Shown here: positions 46,271 through 58,921 of the stretch, piece after piece
How the letters are laid out: each line of letters starts with the position of its first letter
Position numbering within the stretch: position 1 is the first letter of the stretch
From: Acidithiobacillus sp.
Lineage (GTDB): Bacteria > Pseudomonadota > Gammaproteobacteria > Acidithiobacillales > Acidithiobacillaceae
Assembly: GCF_023256195.1 (NCBI RefSeq)
Contig: NZ_JAGDWX010000023.1
Location: 193,275-257,274 of the forward strand
Direction: 5' to 3'
DNA length: 64,000 nt
The notes under the pieces: generated by a model
Database searches by the model: none
Told to the model about the DNA's origin: nothing
Seen by the model: the letters and a program-made list of their open reading frames with translations, nothing else
Made by a program: the position numbers and the translations under genes

Positions 46271-46818
46271 ATGGACAAGATCTGGACGGTCATCCCGGCG
46301 GGGGGACGCGGGCAGCGCTTTGGTTCGGCCCAAGCCAAGCAGTATCAGAGCCTGTTGGGGCGTCCGGTGTTGGCGCACGCCATCGCCTCTTTTCTAGGCG
46401 AGGAGCGCATTGCCGGGGTGCAGCTGGTGCTGCCGGGCGCCCCTGCCTGCGCAGCCAAGACCTGCACGCCCTCCTCGATGCCCTCCCAGAGAGTCCCCAG
46501 GGTGCCCTGCTGGCCGTCCCGGTGGCCGATACTCTCAAGCGGGAAGAGGCCGGTCATAGCCTCGGAACCGTCGATCGCCACCACCTCTGGCGCGCCCTCA
46601 CACCCCAGGCTTTTCCGCTGGGATCCTTGCTCTCGGCCCTGACCCACGCCAAAAAGCAGGCCCTGCCCATCACCGATGAGGCCTCCGCCATGGAGCAGGA
46701 GGGCTGGCGGCCGCGCCTCATTCGGGGGCACAGCGACAACCTCAAGATCACCTACCCCGACGATCTCGAGCTGGCGGCCGCCATCCTCGCCGCTCGTGAG
46801 ATGGGAGGTGCCGCGTGA
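46271..46818 (+). pseudogene. ispD: ispD remnant: internal deletion of about 150 bp with frameshift
   Basis: 2-C-methyl-D-erythritol 4-phosphate cytidylyltransferase of the MEP isoprenoid pathway, but broken as written. The start (MDKIWTVIPAGGRGQRFG, CTP loop) is read to about 46440. From about 46440 the conserved sequence continues in another frame as RPCLRSQDLHALLDALPESP, then VPVADTLKR, TPQAF, ITDEASAMEQEG and N-x-KIT-x-PDDL to the stop at 46818. Aligned to E. coli IspD, about 50 residues are missing, including the GGxxRxxSV block and the catalytic Asp of HDAAR. Total length is 548 nt, not a multiple of three, against about 690 expected. The gene is normally essential, so an assembly error is possible. 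The end overlaps ispF (GTGA). Confidence 0.88.
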
Positions 46819-47297
46819 GCGAGCTGCGTATCGGACACGGCTTCGACGTCCACGCCCTGGTGGCGGATCGACCGCTCATTCTCGGCGGTGTCCGAATCCC
46901 CTTCGACCTGGGCCTTGCCGGCCACTCCGACGCCGACGTTCTCATCCACGCCATCTGCGACGCGCTCCTGGGTGCGGCCGCCCTTGGCGATATCGGCCGC
47001 CATTTTCCCGACACGGACCCGCGTTTTGCCGGCGTCGACTCGCGCATCCTGCTGCGCCACTGCCGCGAGCTTCTGGCGCAGCGAGGCTGGCAACCCGTCA
47101 ACGTCGATGCGACGGTGGTCTGTCAACGCCCGCGCCTGGCTGGGCACATTCCCGCCATGCGGCAGAATCTTTGCGCGGACCTGCAGCTCGATGAGGATCG
47201 GCTCAACATCAAGGCCACCACCACGGAGCATCTGGGCTACACGGGTCGAGGCGAGGGCATTGCCACGCACGCCGTCTGCCTGCTGTCCCATGTCTAG
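46815..47297 (+). CDS. ispF: 2-C-methyl-D-erythritol 2,4-cyclodiphosphate synthase
   Basis: A 160-aa zinc enzyme of the MEP pathway. Metal-binding D-x-H appears in GHGFDVHAL, and the conserved [19 protein letters not shown] and [17 protein letters not shown] blocks are intact. The start is a GTG at 46815 overlapping the ispD stop; the end overlaps truD by 8 nt. It appears intact, unlike its neighbour. Confidence 0.95.
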   Translation: MSELRIGHGFDVHALVADRPLILGGVRIPFDLGLAGHSDADVLIHAICDALLGAAALGDIGRHFPDTDPRFAGVDSRILLRHCRELLAQRGWQPVNVDATVVCQRPRLAGHIPAMRQNLCADLQLDEDRLNIKATTTEHLGYTGRGEGIATHAVCLLSHV

Positions 47298-48354
47298 CGG
47301 CCCGGAACGTCTGTATCCCGCTCGGGACGCAACTCTCGGCGGGCTGCTCCAGCGGGGGCCGGACACCTTCTTTGTCGAAGAGATCCTGCCTTTTCGCCCC
47401 AGCGGGGTCGGCGAGCACGTATTCCTGCAGATCGAGAAAGCGGGTCTCAACACCGAGGAGGTGGTGCGCCGCATTGCCCGCCACGCCAAAGTCCAGCCCC
47501 GCGACATCGGCTATGCCGGTCTCAAGGATCGCCACGCACGCACCCGCCAGTTCTTTACCGTGTCTCTGCCCGGCAAGACAGAGCCGGACTGGTCGGCGCT
47601 GGAAGACCGGGAGCTGCGCATCCTCCAATGCAGCCGACACGACCGCAAGCTGCGCCGGGGGGTACACCTGGGCAATCGCTTTCGCCTGTCCCTGATGGTG
47701 CAGCACGGCAGTCGCGAGGACTGGGAAGCGGCTCTGTCTCAGCTGGGACAGCGGGGTTTCCCCAATTATTTTGGGGCGCAACGCTTCGGCCACGGTAACC
47801 TGGCGGCTGCCGCCCGGCTCCTGGCGGGTACCGGCCGGCGACCGCAGCGTGGGCAGGTGGGTCTGCTCTGGTCCACGGCGCGATCGGCCCTGTTCAATGC
47901 CGTCCTCGCCGAGCGTGTGCGGGATGGCAGCTGGCAGCACCTGTTGCCCGGCGAGCGCGTGCAGCTGGAAGGTTCGCACAGCCATTTCGTGGCCAGCCCG
48001 GAGGGTGCGGACTGGCCATCCCTGGAGGCGCGCCTGTGCGCCTGGGATCTGCATCCCAGCGGTCCTCTGGCCGGTGCAGGTACCGATGGGCCCGTAGGAG
48101 ACGCGGCGCGTGCGGAGCAAGCCGCATTGGCGGCTTGGGTGGGGCCGCCGGAGTTTGCCGAGAACGGTCTGGTCTGGGCCGATCGTCTTGCCGGACAAGG
48201 ACTGCGCGCCGCGCGTCGGGCGCTGCGTTGCCGTACGCAGGACAGCTCCTGGCAGTGGCGTGATGCAACCAAGCTGGAGATCGAGTTTTTCTTGCCCGCC
48301 GGGAGTTTTGCCACGGTGTGTCTGGAGGCTCTAGGCGTGCAGACACAGGGCTGA
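47290..48354 (+). CDS. truD: tRNA pseudouridine synthase D
   Basis: A 354-aa pseudouridine synthase that modifies U13 of tRNAs. The catalytic Asp is in [16 protein letters not shown] (about residue 80), and the [11 protein letters not shown] segment is diagnostic of TruD. It starts with an ATG at 47290 within the end of ispF, a common ispF-truD arrangement. Confidence 0.94.
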   Translation: MSSGPERLYPARDATLGGLLQRGPDTFFVEEILPFRPSGVGEHVFLQIEKAGLNTEEVVRRIARHAKVQPRDIGYAGLKDRHARTRQFFTVSLPGKTEPDWSALEDRELRILQCSRHDRKLRRGVHLGNRFRLSLMVQHGSREDWEAALSQLGQRGFPNYFGAQRFGHGNLAAAARLLAGTGRRPQRGQVGLLWSTARSALFNAVLAERVRDGSWQHLLPGERVQLEGSHSHFVASPEGADWPSLEARLCAWDLHPSGPLAGAGTDGPVGDAARAEQAALAAWVGPPEFAENGLVWADRLAGQGLRAARRALRCRTQDSSWQWRDATKLEIEFFLPAGSFATVCLEALGVQTQG

Positions 48355-48438
48355 GTGATGCGGGCATGTGCTTTGATTTTGCAGAACGCTTTACGATAAA
48401 CTACAGGCTGTTGTCCAGCTAATTACAGGAAGGGAGTC

Positions 48439-48900
48439 ATGAACAATCACGTGACCATTGGGCGTCTGGCGCGCGAGGCAGGACTGGCGGCGGAAACCCT
48501 GCGCTACTACGAGCGCATCGGCCTCATCCGGCCGGTGCAGCGCACACAATCCAACTACCGACTCTACGACAGCGAGGCGGAGTCGCGTCTGCGGTTCATC
48601 CGTCGTGCACAGAATCTCGGTTTTTCCCTCACCGAGATCAAGGAGCTGCTGGATCTCAGCCATCAGCCCGAGAGCGACATGGCGACGGTCAAGGCCCTGG
48701 CGGAGCGCAAGATCGGCGACATCGATCGCAAGATCGCCGACCTGCAGCGTATGCGCGATGCCCTGGCGCACCAGGCCGAACGCTGTCCTGGTCACGGACC
48801 CGTGGAACATTGTCCCATTCTTGCCGCCCTGGCCGAGGCGGATGGGGAGATGCCCAGCCGGAGCAAGTGGGAACCGGCGGATTCGCTGCAAGTGCGCTGA
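48439..48900 (+). CDS. MerR-family metal-type transcriptional regulator
   Basis: A 153-aa MerR protein. The DNA-binding N terminus has TIGRLAREAGLAAETLRYYERIGLI and NYRLYD; a long dimer helix follows; the C-terminal metal loop reads ERCPGHGPVEHCP. The two Cys are separated by eight residues, as in MerR C117/C126, but the C82 position is Asp, so mercury sensing is unlikely. A Zn/Pb/Cd- or Cu-type sensor or a redox sensor is more plausible. No transporter or metal chaperone is adjacent, so the target is unknown. Confidence 0.85.
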   Translation: MNNHVTIGRLAREAGLAAETLRYYERIGLIRPVQRTQSNYRLYDSEAESRLRFIRRAQNLGFSLTEIKELLDLSHQPESDMATVKALAERKIGDIDRKIADLQRMRDALAHQAERCPGHGPVEHCPILAALAEADGEMPSRSKWEPADSLQVR

Positions 48901-49000
48901 AGGCGCCAGCGGGCTGCGTTCGCCGATCCATCCGTCAGAGCCGCTTCCGGCCCTGGGCAGATGGGCACGCTGCGATCGTAGATCTGGCACCTGCGGGCAG

Positions 49001-49597
49001 TCAGCGCTTTCGGGTGCCGCGTCCCAGCAGCACGCGCAGGGCGCCGCTGCCGCCTTCGGCTGGGTGCGCCTGAGTGAAAGCCAGAACCTCCTGACGGCGC
49101 ATCAGCCACAAGCCTACCAGGCGCTTCAGGACGGGCATCTGCCCGGGAGAGCCCAGGCCCTTACCGTGGATGATGCGCACACAGGTCAGGCGTTGGCGAC
49201 GCGCATCCTGCAGAAACTGGGCCACGGCCAGCCGCGCTTCTTCCGCTATCAGACCGTGTAGGTCGAGATCGCTCTGGGTCCGAATCCGTCCCCGACGCAG
49301 ATCGCGCAGCAGCCCTTGGGGCAGCCCCGGTCGCAGGAACACCCACTCATCGCCATTGAGCCAGGCCATGTCTTCCGGGGAGGGCTTGTCCAGGGCCGCG
49401 ATGACCGCCAGTTCGTCGGCCTCTCGCTGGCGAGCCTCCGGCGGCGGCGGGGCCGGTCTTGGCGGTGGTTCTGGAGCGGAGAAGGGACGTACCTTGCCGA
49501 GGCTTTCTCGGAACAGCGCGCACTCATCCGGCGTCGGCCCTTCGCCCGGGACGACCGTGTCTGCAGATCGGGCCTTGGGCCTGCGTCTGCCACTCAC
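49001..49597 (-). CDS. Smr (MutS2 C-terminal-like) domain protein
   Basis: A 198-aa protein with a proline-rich N-terminal half and a C-terminal Smr domain. Diagnostic DLHG (near 112) and IIHGKG (near 143) motifs are present, along with the late GGSGALRVLL. This layout matches the stand-alone proteobacterial Smr proteins (YdaL/SmrA or SmrB group), nucleases that act on DNA or on mRNA at collided ribosomes. It lies 6 nt after trxB on the same strand, and is convergent with merR. Confidence 0.88.
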   Translation of the reverse strand: MSGRRRPKARSADTVVPGEGPTPDECALFRESLGKVRPFSAPEPPPRPAPPPPEARQREADELAVIAALDKPSPEDMAWLNGDEWVFLRPGLPQGLLRDLRRGRIRTQSDLDLHGLIAEEARLAVAQFLQDARRQRLTCVRIIHGKGLGSPGQMPVLKRLVGLWLMRRQEVLAFTQAHPAEGGSGALRVLLGRGTRKR

Positions 49598-49603
49598 GGC
49601 CCA

Positions 49604-50770
<1,167 letters not shown>

Positions 50771-50798
50771 CTAGACAAGCTCCTTTAGCGTCCGAGCG

Positions 50799-53189
50799 AT
50801 GCCCAGTGTCAGCTCCGACGCCGCCCGGTCCAAAACGCGCAAGGGTGCTCCGGCACCGCGGGGGGGCTTTGTGCGACTCTCGGCCTTGCGCAGAGCCGAA
50901 TTGTGGCTCTTGGTCCTCGGTCTTCTGGGTGCTTTCACGGCCATGTCCGTCTACAGCTTCCACCCCCTGGACCCCAACTGGTTCAACAGCGGGCGGGGGG
51001 ACGGGGTGCGCAACCTCGGGGGTACGGCGGGGGCCAATCTCGCCGATGTCCTGATCCAGCTGCTCGGCGTGGCCGCCTGGATCGTGCCCGGACTGGTTCT
51101 GTACTGGGCATGGGGTCTGGCCCGTCAAGTTTTTTGGCAGCGGCGTTTTCCCTGGTGGCGACCGGTCGCCATGCTGCCCCTGCTGGCGACGGTATCCACC
51201 ATGGCAGCGCAATTCTGGCCGGCCGCTTCCTGGCCTTTTCCCAGCCAGAGTGCCGGTGGTCTCCTGGGTGGGGCGCTGCTCTCGGTGCTCCTGCCCAGTA
51301 TCGGCGTCGGCGGTCTGCTCCTCGTGGAGCTGGTGGTGCTCGCCCTGGCACTGGCCCTGGTGTTCGCCGTGTCTCCCCGCCGCGTGCACCATGCCCTGAG
51401 TGGCTGGACGGTGCCGAGCCTGCCGCGTCCCCGCTTGCGTCTGCGTCTGCCATCCTGGTCCTTGCATGTACCGGCGTGGCGACGCTCGCAACGCCGTGCC
51501 GATGCCACCCTGACGCCCGTGCACGAGCCTGCGCCCGCTGGAGTCGAGCCGCCTCTCCCAGCAGCACCCGCGTCCGCCACCCTGGGCGCACCGTCAATCC
51601 CAGCCGCGGCGGCAGCGCGGCGGACATCGCCACGTCCGGCAGGGTCCCGTCCCGGCAGTGTCGTGGAGCGACAGCTTCCCCTGAGCATGACGGCACTGGA
51701 TGAGCGGGGCCTGCCGGTCCTCGCCTTGCTCGACCCTGCCGATCCTCTCGACACCGGCGCCACAGGTAAGCCGGAGGAACTGGCGGCGCGCTCCCGGCTG
51801 CTGGAAGAGAAGATGGCGGACTTCGGCGTGCAGGCCAGTGTGGTCGCCGCTCACCCAGGGCCGGTCATCACCCGCTTCGAGATCGAACCCGCCGCGGGCG
51901 TCAAGGTCAGCCAGGTGGCGGGTCTCAGCAAGGACCTGGCCCGGGTCTTGGCGGCCCGGGTACGCGTGGTGGAGGCCATACCCGGCAAGGCGACCATGGG
52001 TATCGAGGTCCCCAACCCCAAGCGGCGTATCGTCCGCCTGACGGAGATCCTTTCCAGTCCGGCCTTCACCCAGAGCAAAAGCCTCTTGACCCTCGCCCTT
52101 GGTCAGGACATCGGCGGACAGCCGGTGGCTGCGGATCTGGCGCGCATGCCCCACCTGCTGGTGGCGGGTACGACGGGTGCCGGCAAATCCGTGGGCGTCA
52201 ATGCCATGATACTGAGCCTCCTCTTCAAGGCGACTCCCGCCGAGGTGCGCCTGATCCTGGTGGACCCCAAGATGCTGGAGCTCTCGGTCTACGAGGGCAT
52301 TCCCCACCTGCTGGCGCCCGTGGTGACGGACATGAAAGAGGCGGCCAACGCCTTGCGCTGGTGCGTGGCAGAGATGGAGCGACGCTACAAGCTCATGGCC
52401 CACATCGGGGTGCGCAACCTCGGCGGCTACAATCAAAAGCTCCGTGAGGCCGAGAGTCGCGGCGAGCAGCTCTCGGGACCCGACCGCGACAGCGATGGCG
52501 AGGCTCTGCCGCTTGCGCCGCTCCCGGCCATCGTCGTGGTCATCGATGAATTCGCAGACCTGATGATGGTGGTGGGCAAGCAGGTCGAAACCCTCATCAC
52601 CCGCCTGGCCCAGAAGGCCCGAGCCGCCGGTCTGCACCTCATCATGGCCACCCAGCGGCCCTCGGTGGATGTGATCACTGGCCTGATCAAGGCCAATATC
52701 CCGACGCGTATCGCCTTTCAGGTATCGTCGCGGATCGACTCGCGCACCATCCTTGATCAGATGGGGGCCGAGACCCTGCTGGGGCAGGGCGACATGCTCT
52801 ACCTGCCGCCCGGGACCGGTTATCCGCAACGGGTGCACGGCGCCTACGTCAGCGACGAGGAAGTGCACCGTGTGGTCGAGGCCCTGCGCAGCCTGGGCAC
52901 GCCCGACTACGATCCGGACATCTTGGCCGGGCAAGGTGAGGATGGCGAGGGCGGGAGCATGGACGACGAGGATGCCGAGACCGATCCTCTGTACGACCAG
53001 GCCGTCGCCATCGTCACCCGCAGCCGCAAGGCCAGCATCTCCTACGTGCAGCGCCAGCTCAAAGTAGGATACAATCGCGCGGCCCGCATGGTGGAAGCCA
53101 TGGAGCGGGCCGGTGTTGTCGGGCCACTGCAGAGTAACGGGAGCAGAGAAATCTATGGCGGACCCCCACCAGGTCGAGATGAAGACTGA
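50799..53189 (+). CDS. ftsK: DNA translocase FtsK
   Basis: A 796-aa division-site translocase that clears chromosome termini and activates XerCD. It has four N-terminal membrane helices (about 30-195), an Ala/Pro/Arg-rich linker (about 205-290), then the motor: Walker [11 protein letters not shown], Walker [15 protein letters not shown], and a C-terminal gamma winged helix ([22 protein letters not shown]). The linker is short. It is followed directly by lolA. Confidence 0.95.
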   Translation: MPSVSSDAARSKTRKGAPAPRGGFVRLSALRRAELWLLVLGLLGAFTAMSVYSFHPLDPNWFNSGRGDGVRNLGGTAGANLADVLIQLLGVAAWIVPGLVLYWAWGLARQVFWQRRFPWWRPVAMLPLLATVSTMAAQFWPAASWPFPSQSAGGLLGGALLSVLLPSIGVGGLLLVELVVLALALALVFAVSPRRVHHALSGWTVPSLPRPRLRLRLPSWSLHVPAWRRSQRRADATLTPVHEPAPAGVEPPLPAAPASATLGAPSIPAAAAARRTSPRPAGSRPGSVVERQLPLSMTALDERGLPVLALLDPADPLDTGATGKPEELAARSRLLEEKMADFGVQASVVAAHPGPVITRFEIEPAAGVKVSQVAGLSKDLARVLAARVRVVEAIPGKATMGIEVPNPKRRIVRLTEILSSPAFTQSKSLLTLALGQDIGGQPVAADLARMPHLLVAGTTGAGKSVGVNAMILSLLFKATPAEVRLILVDPKMLELSVYEGIPHLLAPVVTDMKEAANALRWCVAEMERRYKLMAHIGVRNLGGYNQKLREAESRGEQLSGPDRDSDGEALPLAPLPAIVVVIDEFADLMMVVGKQVETLITRLAQKARAAGLHLIMATQRPSVDVITGLIKANIPTRIAFQVSSRIDSRTILDQMGAETLLGQGDMLYLPPGTGYPQRVHGAYVSDEEVHRVVEALRSLGTPDYDPDILAGQGEDGEGGSMDDEDAETDPLYDQAVAIVTRSRKASISYVQRQLKVGYNRAARMVEAMERAGVVGPLQSNGSREIYGGPPPGRDED

Positions 53190-53841
53190 TCGCGAGCCCC
53201 GGATGACTGGGCTTCTTTGGCGCTGGTTCACGGCTTTCTGTGTCAGCCTGCTCCTCGTTGGCGGCGCCCAGGCGGCCAGCGCTGTGCAGGATCTGCATCG
53301 TTTCTTTCAGGATACCCACACCGTCACCGCCGATTTCAGTCAGGAGATCGCCAACGCCCAGGGCGAGATCATCAAGCGCGCCAGCGGGCGGCTGTGGATC
53401 TCCCGGCCCGGCAAGTTTCGCTGGGACTATGCCGGGGCCGATGGTCAGGTAATCGTCTCCAACGGCGAGCGGGTCTGGCTCTACGAACCGGCACTGCAAC
53501 AGGTGACGGTGCAGCCTTTGAGCAAGAGCCTTGGCTCGACGCCCGCTGCCCTCATCGCCGGACGCGACACCCTGGATCGGGACTTCAAGGTCCAGACCCT
53601 CCCGGCCAAGGACGGCTTGCAGTGGGTGCTGCTCGAACCCAAGGACGGTCAGACACAGGGTTTCACTGCCCTGCGTCTGGGTTTCGATGGCCGCGGACAG
53701 CTGCGCGAGATGCGCATGGAAGACGCCTTCTCCCAGAAGACCCTGCTACGTTTCACCAAGGTGCGCATCAATCGGCCCATAGCTGCGCACACCTTCCAGT
53801 TCGTCCCGCCCAAGGGTGTGGATGTGCTCAGTAATCCGTGA
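53179..53841 (+). CDS. lolA: Outer-membrane lipoprotein carrier LolA
   Basis: A periplasmic chaperone that carries lipoproteins from LolCDE to LolB. The signal peptide is clear ([19 protein letters not shown] then ASAVQDL). Mature segments typical of LolA include [18 protein letters not shown] and LWLYEP-like strands. ATGs at 53155, 53179 and 53203 are all possible; I use 53179 because it keeps a short basic n-region. It overlaps the end of ftsK, as is usual for ftsK-lolA-rarA neighbourhoods. Confidence 0.9.
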   Translation: MKTDREPRMTGLLWRWFTAFCVSLLLVGGAQAASAVQDLHRFFQDTHTVTADFSQEIANAQGEIIKRASGRLWISRPGKFRWDYAGADGQVIVSNGERVWLYEPALQQVTVQPLSKSLGSTPAALIAGRDTLDRDFKVQTLPAKDGLQWVLLEPKDGQTQGFTALRLGFDGRGQLREMRMEDAFSQKTLLRFTKVRINRPIAAHTFQFVPPKGVDVLSNP

Positions 53842-53857
53842 TCCCGGAGGACGATCC

Positions 53858-54958
53858 ATGCGACGCTCTACTGCCCCCTTCCTTTTGGCCATACTGGCGC
53901 TGAGCGGCAGTGCGCCCGCCTGGGCTGCCGGATTTGCCACACCCACGAGCGTGACGGCTCTCTCCGAGGGCGGGGCCACCGTGGCCGATGGCCAACCCGT
54001 GAGCAGCCTGGGCGACAATCCTGCCGCCATGGTGTTTTTCCCGGGCAACCGCGCTGCTCTGGAGGTGCTGGCGCAGCGGCCCAGCTACAATTATGCGGGG
54101 CCCGGCGGCAGCATCGGCGCGCAGACCCAGACCAGCATCCTCCCCAACCTCTTCTACAGCCACCGGTTTTCGGCGCTGCCCCTGTCTGCGGGTGTGGCCA
54201 TCACCTCTCCCTACAGCATCCGTGACACCTGGGCGCCGGGTGCTCTGGGTAGCAACAGTCCCTACCTCAAGAATAGCCTGCGGGTGCTCGACATCAGTCC
54301 CAGCGTCGCCTATCTGTTGCTGCCGGATCTGAGTGTTGGTGTCGGTCTGGATTATTACCAGACCCTGGGCGGACACTTCGGTCCGGTTTCTGCCAATGGT
54401 GGTGGCGTGGGTGGCAACTTCTCGCTTTTTTACACCACCGAAACCCTGAATGCGGCCCTGAGTTACCGCTCCCCCGCGAGTATCAGCGCCGGCGGTGGTC
54501 ACCTGGACCTGCCGGGTCGCGTACAGGCCGGGCTGCGCTATCGCTGGACCAAGGCTTTCGCTACCGAGCTGGATGTGGACTGGACCGATTGGAGTAATGC
54601 CCAGCTTCCCTATTACGGCAGCCTGCACTGGAAATCCAGTCTCGCCTATCGTCTCGGCCTGAGCTATCACTTAAACCAGGATCTTGCCCTGCGCGCCGGT
54701 ATAGCCCATGAGGGCAATCCCAGCCGTAGTGACGCCGTCGGCGTAGCCATCCCCGCCACCAGCAGTAATCTGGCCGGCTTCGGTCTCGGCATCGGTCTCG
54801 GTCCCTGGCACTATGACATCGCGGCCGCCTATGCCTTTTCCGGGAGCACCGGGCTTTCGGCTTACACCCTGCCCGGCAGCGGCGGTTTCAGCGTGGCTCC
54901 CGGCAGTTACAAAGCCAGCGCCTTTACCTTCGGAGCTGGCATCTCCCGCAGCTTTTGA
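53858..54958 (+). CDS. FadL/OmpP1-family outer-membrane protein
   Basis: A 366-aa beta-barrel protein with a signal peptide (cleavage after AWA near residue 23). The N terminus of the mature part carries an S/T-rich TSVTALSEGGATVADGQPVSSLGDNPAAM segment, the plug-type sequence of FadL-like porins for hydrophobic compounds, then alternating strands and a terminal Phe. Substrate unknown. The ATG at 53858 has CGGAGGA upstream. It is inserted between lolA and rarA, which are often neighbours. Confidence 0.82.
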   Translation: MRRSTAPFLLAILALSGSAPAWAAGFATPTSVTALSEGGATVADGQPVSSLGDNPAAMVFFPGNRAALEVLAQRPSYNYAGPGGSIGAQTQTSILPNLFYSHRFSALPLSAGVAITSPYSIRDTWAPGALGSNSPYLKNSLRVLDISPSVAYLLLPDLSVGVGLDYYQTLGGHFGPVSANGGGVGGNFSLFYTTETLNAALSYRSPASISAGGGHLDLPGRVQAGLRYRWTKAFATELDVDWTDWSNAQLPYYGSLHWKSSLAYRLGLSYHLNQDLALRAGIAHEGNPSRSDAVGVAIPATSSNLAGFGLGIGLGPWHYDIAAAYAFSGSTGLSAYTLPGSGGFSVAPGSYKASAFTFGAGISRSF

Positions 54959-54991
54959 GGTCTTTGCCACGGCCTGGCCGAGCGTTCCGAG

Positions 54992-57789
<2,798 letters not shown>

Positions 57790-57793
<4 letters not shown>

Positions 57794-58833
57794 GGCCCAT
57801 GCAGAAGCGGCGTTGGTGGTATCTGACAGTAGCGGTCGTGGCCGCTGGTCTTACAGGGTCAGCCTCGGCCTCAGAGTTTCCCTTGCCGCCACCCGGCTCC
57901 AACATGGTCGGCAAGCTGCGCGTGGTGACCGCCCGCCAGCAGGATACCTTGCTGGACATCGCCCGCCATTACGACATCGGCTATAACGAGATCCGCGCTG
58001 CCAATCCCAGTGTCGATCCCTGGCTACCTGGCGCCGGTACGCGGGTCTTGATCCCCAGCGAATACATCCTCCCGCCCAAACCCTGGGTCGGCATCGTCAT
58101 CGATATTCCCGCGCGGCGGCTGTACTACTTCCCGCCGGAGCAGAAGGTCGTCTACACCTATCCCGTCGGTATCTTCCGGCCCAAGTGGCCCGATCCTTTG
58201 GGCAGCACCCGCATCATCGCCAAGGTCAAGGATCCCAGCTGGACGGTGCCCAAGAACATCCAGGAAGAGCACGCCAAAGCCGGTGAACCCATTCCCGCCT
58301 ATTTCCCACCAGGCCCGGACAACCCCATGGGCGAGCTGGCGCTGGAGACGGGTTGGTCGCAGATCTACATCCACGGCACCAACAAACCTTGGGGCGTTGG
58401 GATGCGCGTCAGCCACGGCTGCTTCCACGTTTACCCGGAGAACGAGGTGCAGCTTTTCAAGATGGTCAAAGTCGGCACCCCCGTGCGCAGCATCGACGCT
58501 CCCTACCTCGTCGGCAGCGACGGCGACGGCCACCTATATCTCCAGTCCTTTCAGCCTCTGCCGGAATACCGCGATCCCAATTCCCCGCAGCAGCGGGCGG
58601 TAGATGCCATCACCCGCTACCTTGCCAGTGCCGATGCCAAGCCCATGGTGAACTGGCAGCGCGTGATCGATCTGGTGCATCGTCCCAATACCGTACCCAC
58701 GCCCATCGATATTGGCGCGCCCGGTCTCGAGCAGATCGTCGACCAGCTTCCAGCAGAGCCGTACCGTTACCCTCCCTACGGTGCCGACGCCAACCAAGCC
58801 ACACCGCCGGGAGCCAACCCGCCGCAGCCCTGA
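57790..58833 (+). CDS. L,D-transpeptidase (ErfK/YbiS type) with LysM domain
   Basis: A 347-aa periplasmic enzyme that links peptidoglycan or attaches lipoprotein. The signal peptide ends near ASA (residue 28); a LysM-like segment (VVTARQQDTLLDIARHYDIG and later NPSVDPWLPGAGTRVLIP) precedes the YkuD catalytic domain. The active site reads HGTNKPWGVG then SHGCFHVYP: the nucleophile Cys is kept, but the usual Arg after SHGC[I/V] is His. The C terminus is proline-rich. The start overlaps the Rof-like stop. Confidence 0.9.
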
Positions 58834-58921
58834 AAAGACGTATGGCCATACCCGCCGCGAAGCCCCGCCCCTTGGCCGGGTAAGGGCTCTGCCCCCGCGC
58901 GCGGCGCGTACCCCGGCTACT

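Noticed and set aside
48439..48900. Mercury regulator merR
   Set aside because: The C82 equivalent is Asp and there are no mer genes nearby.
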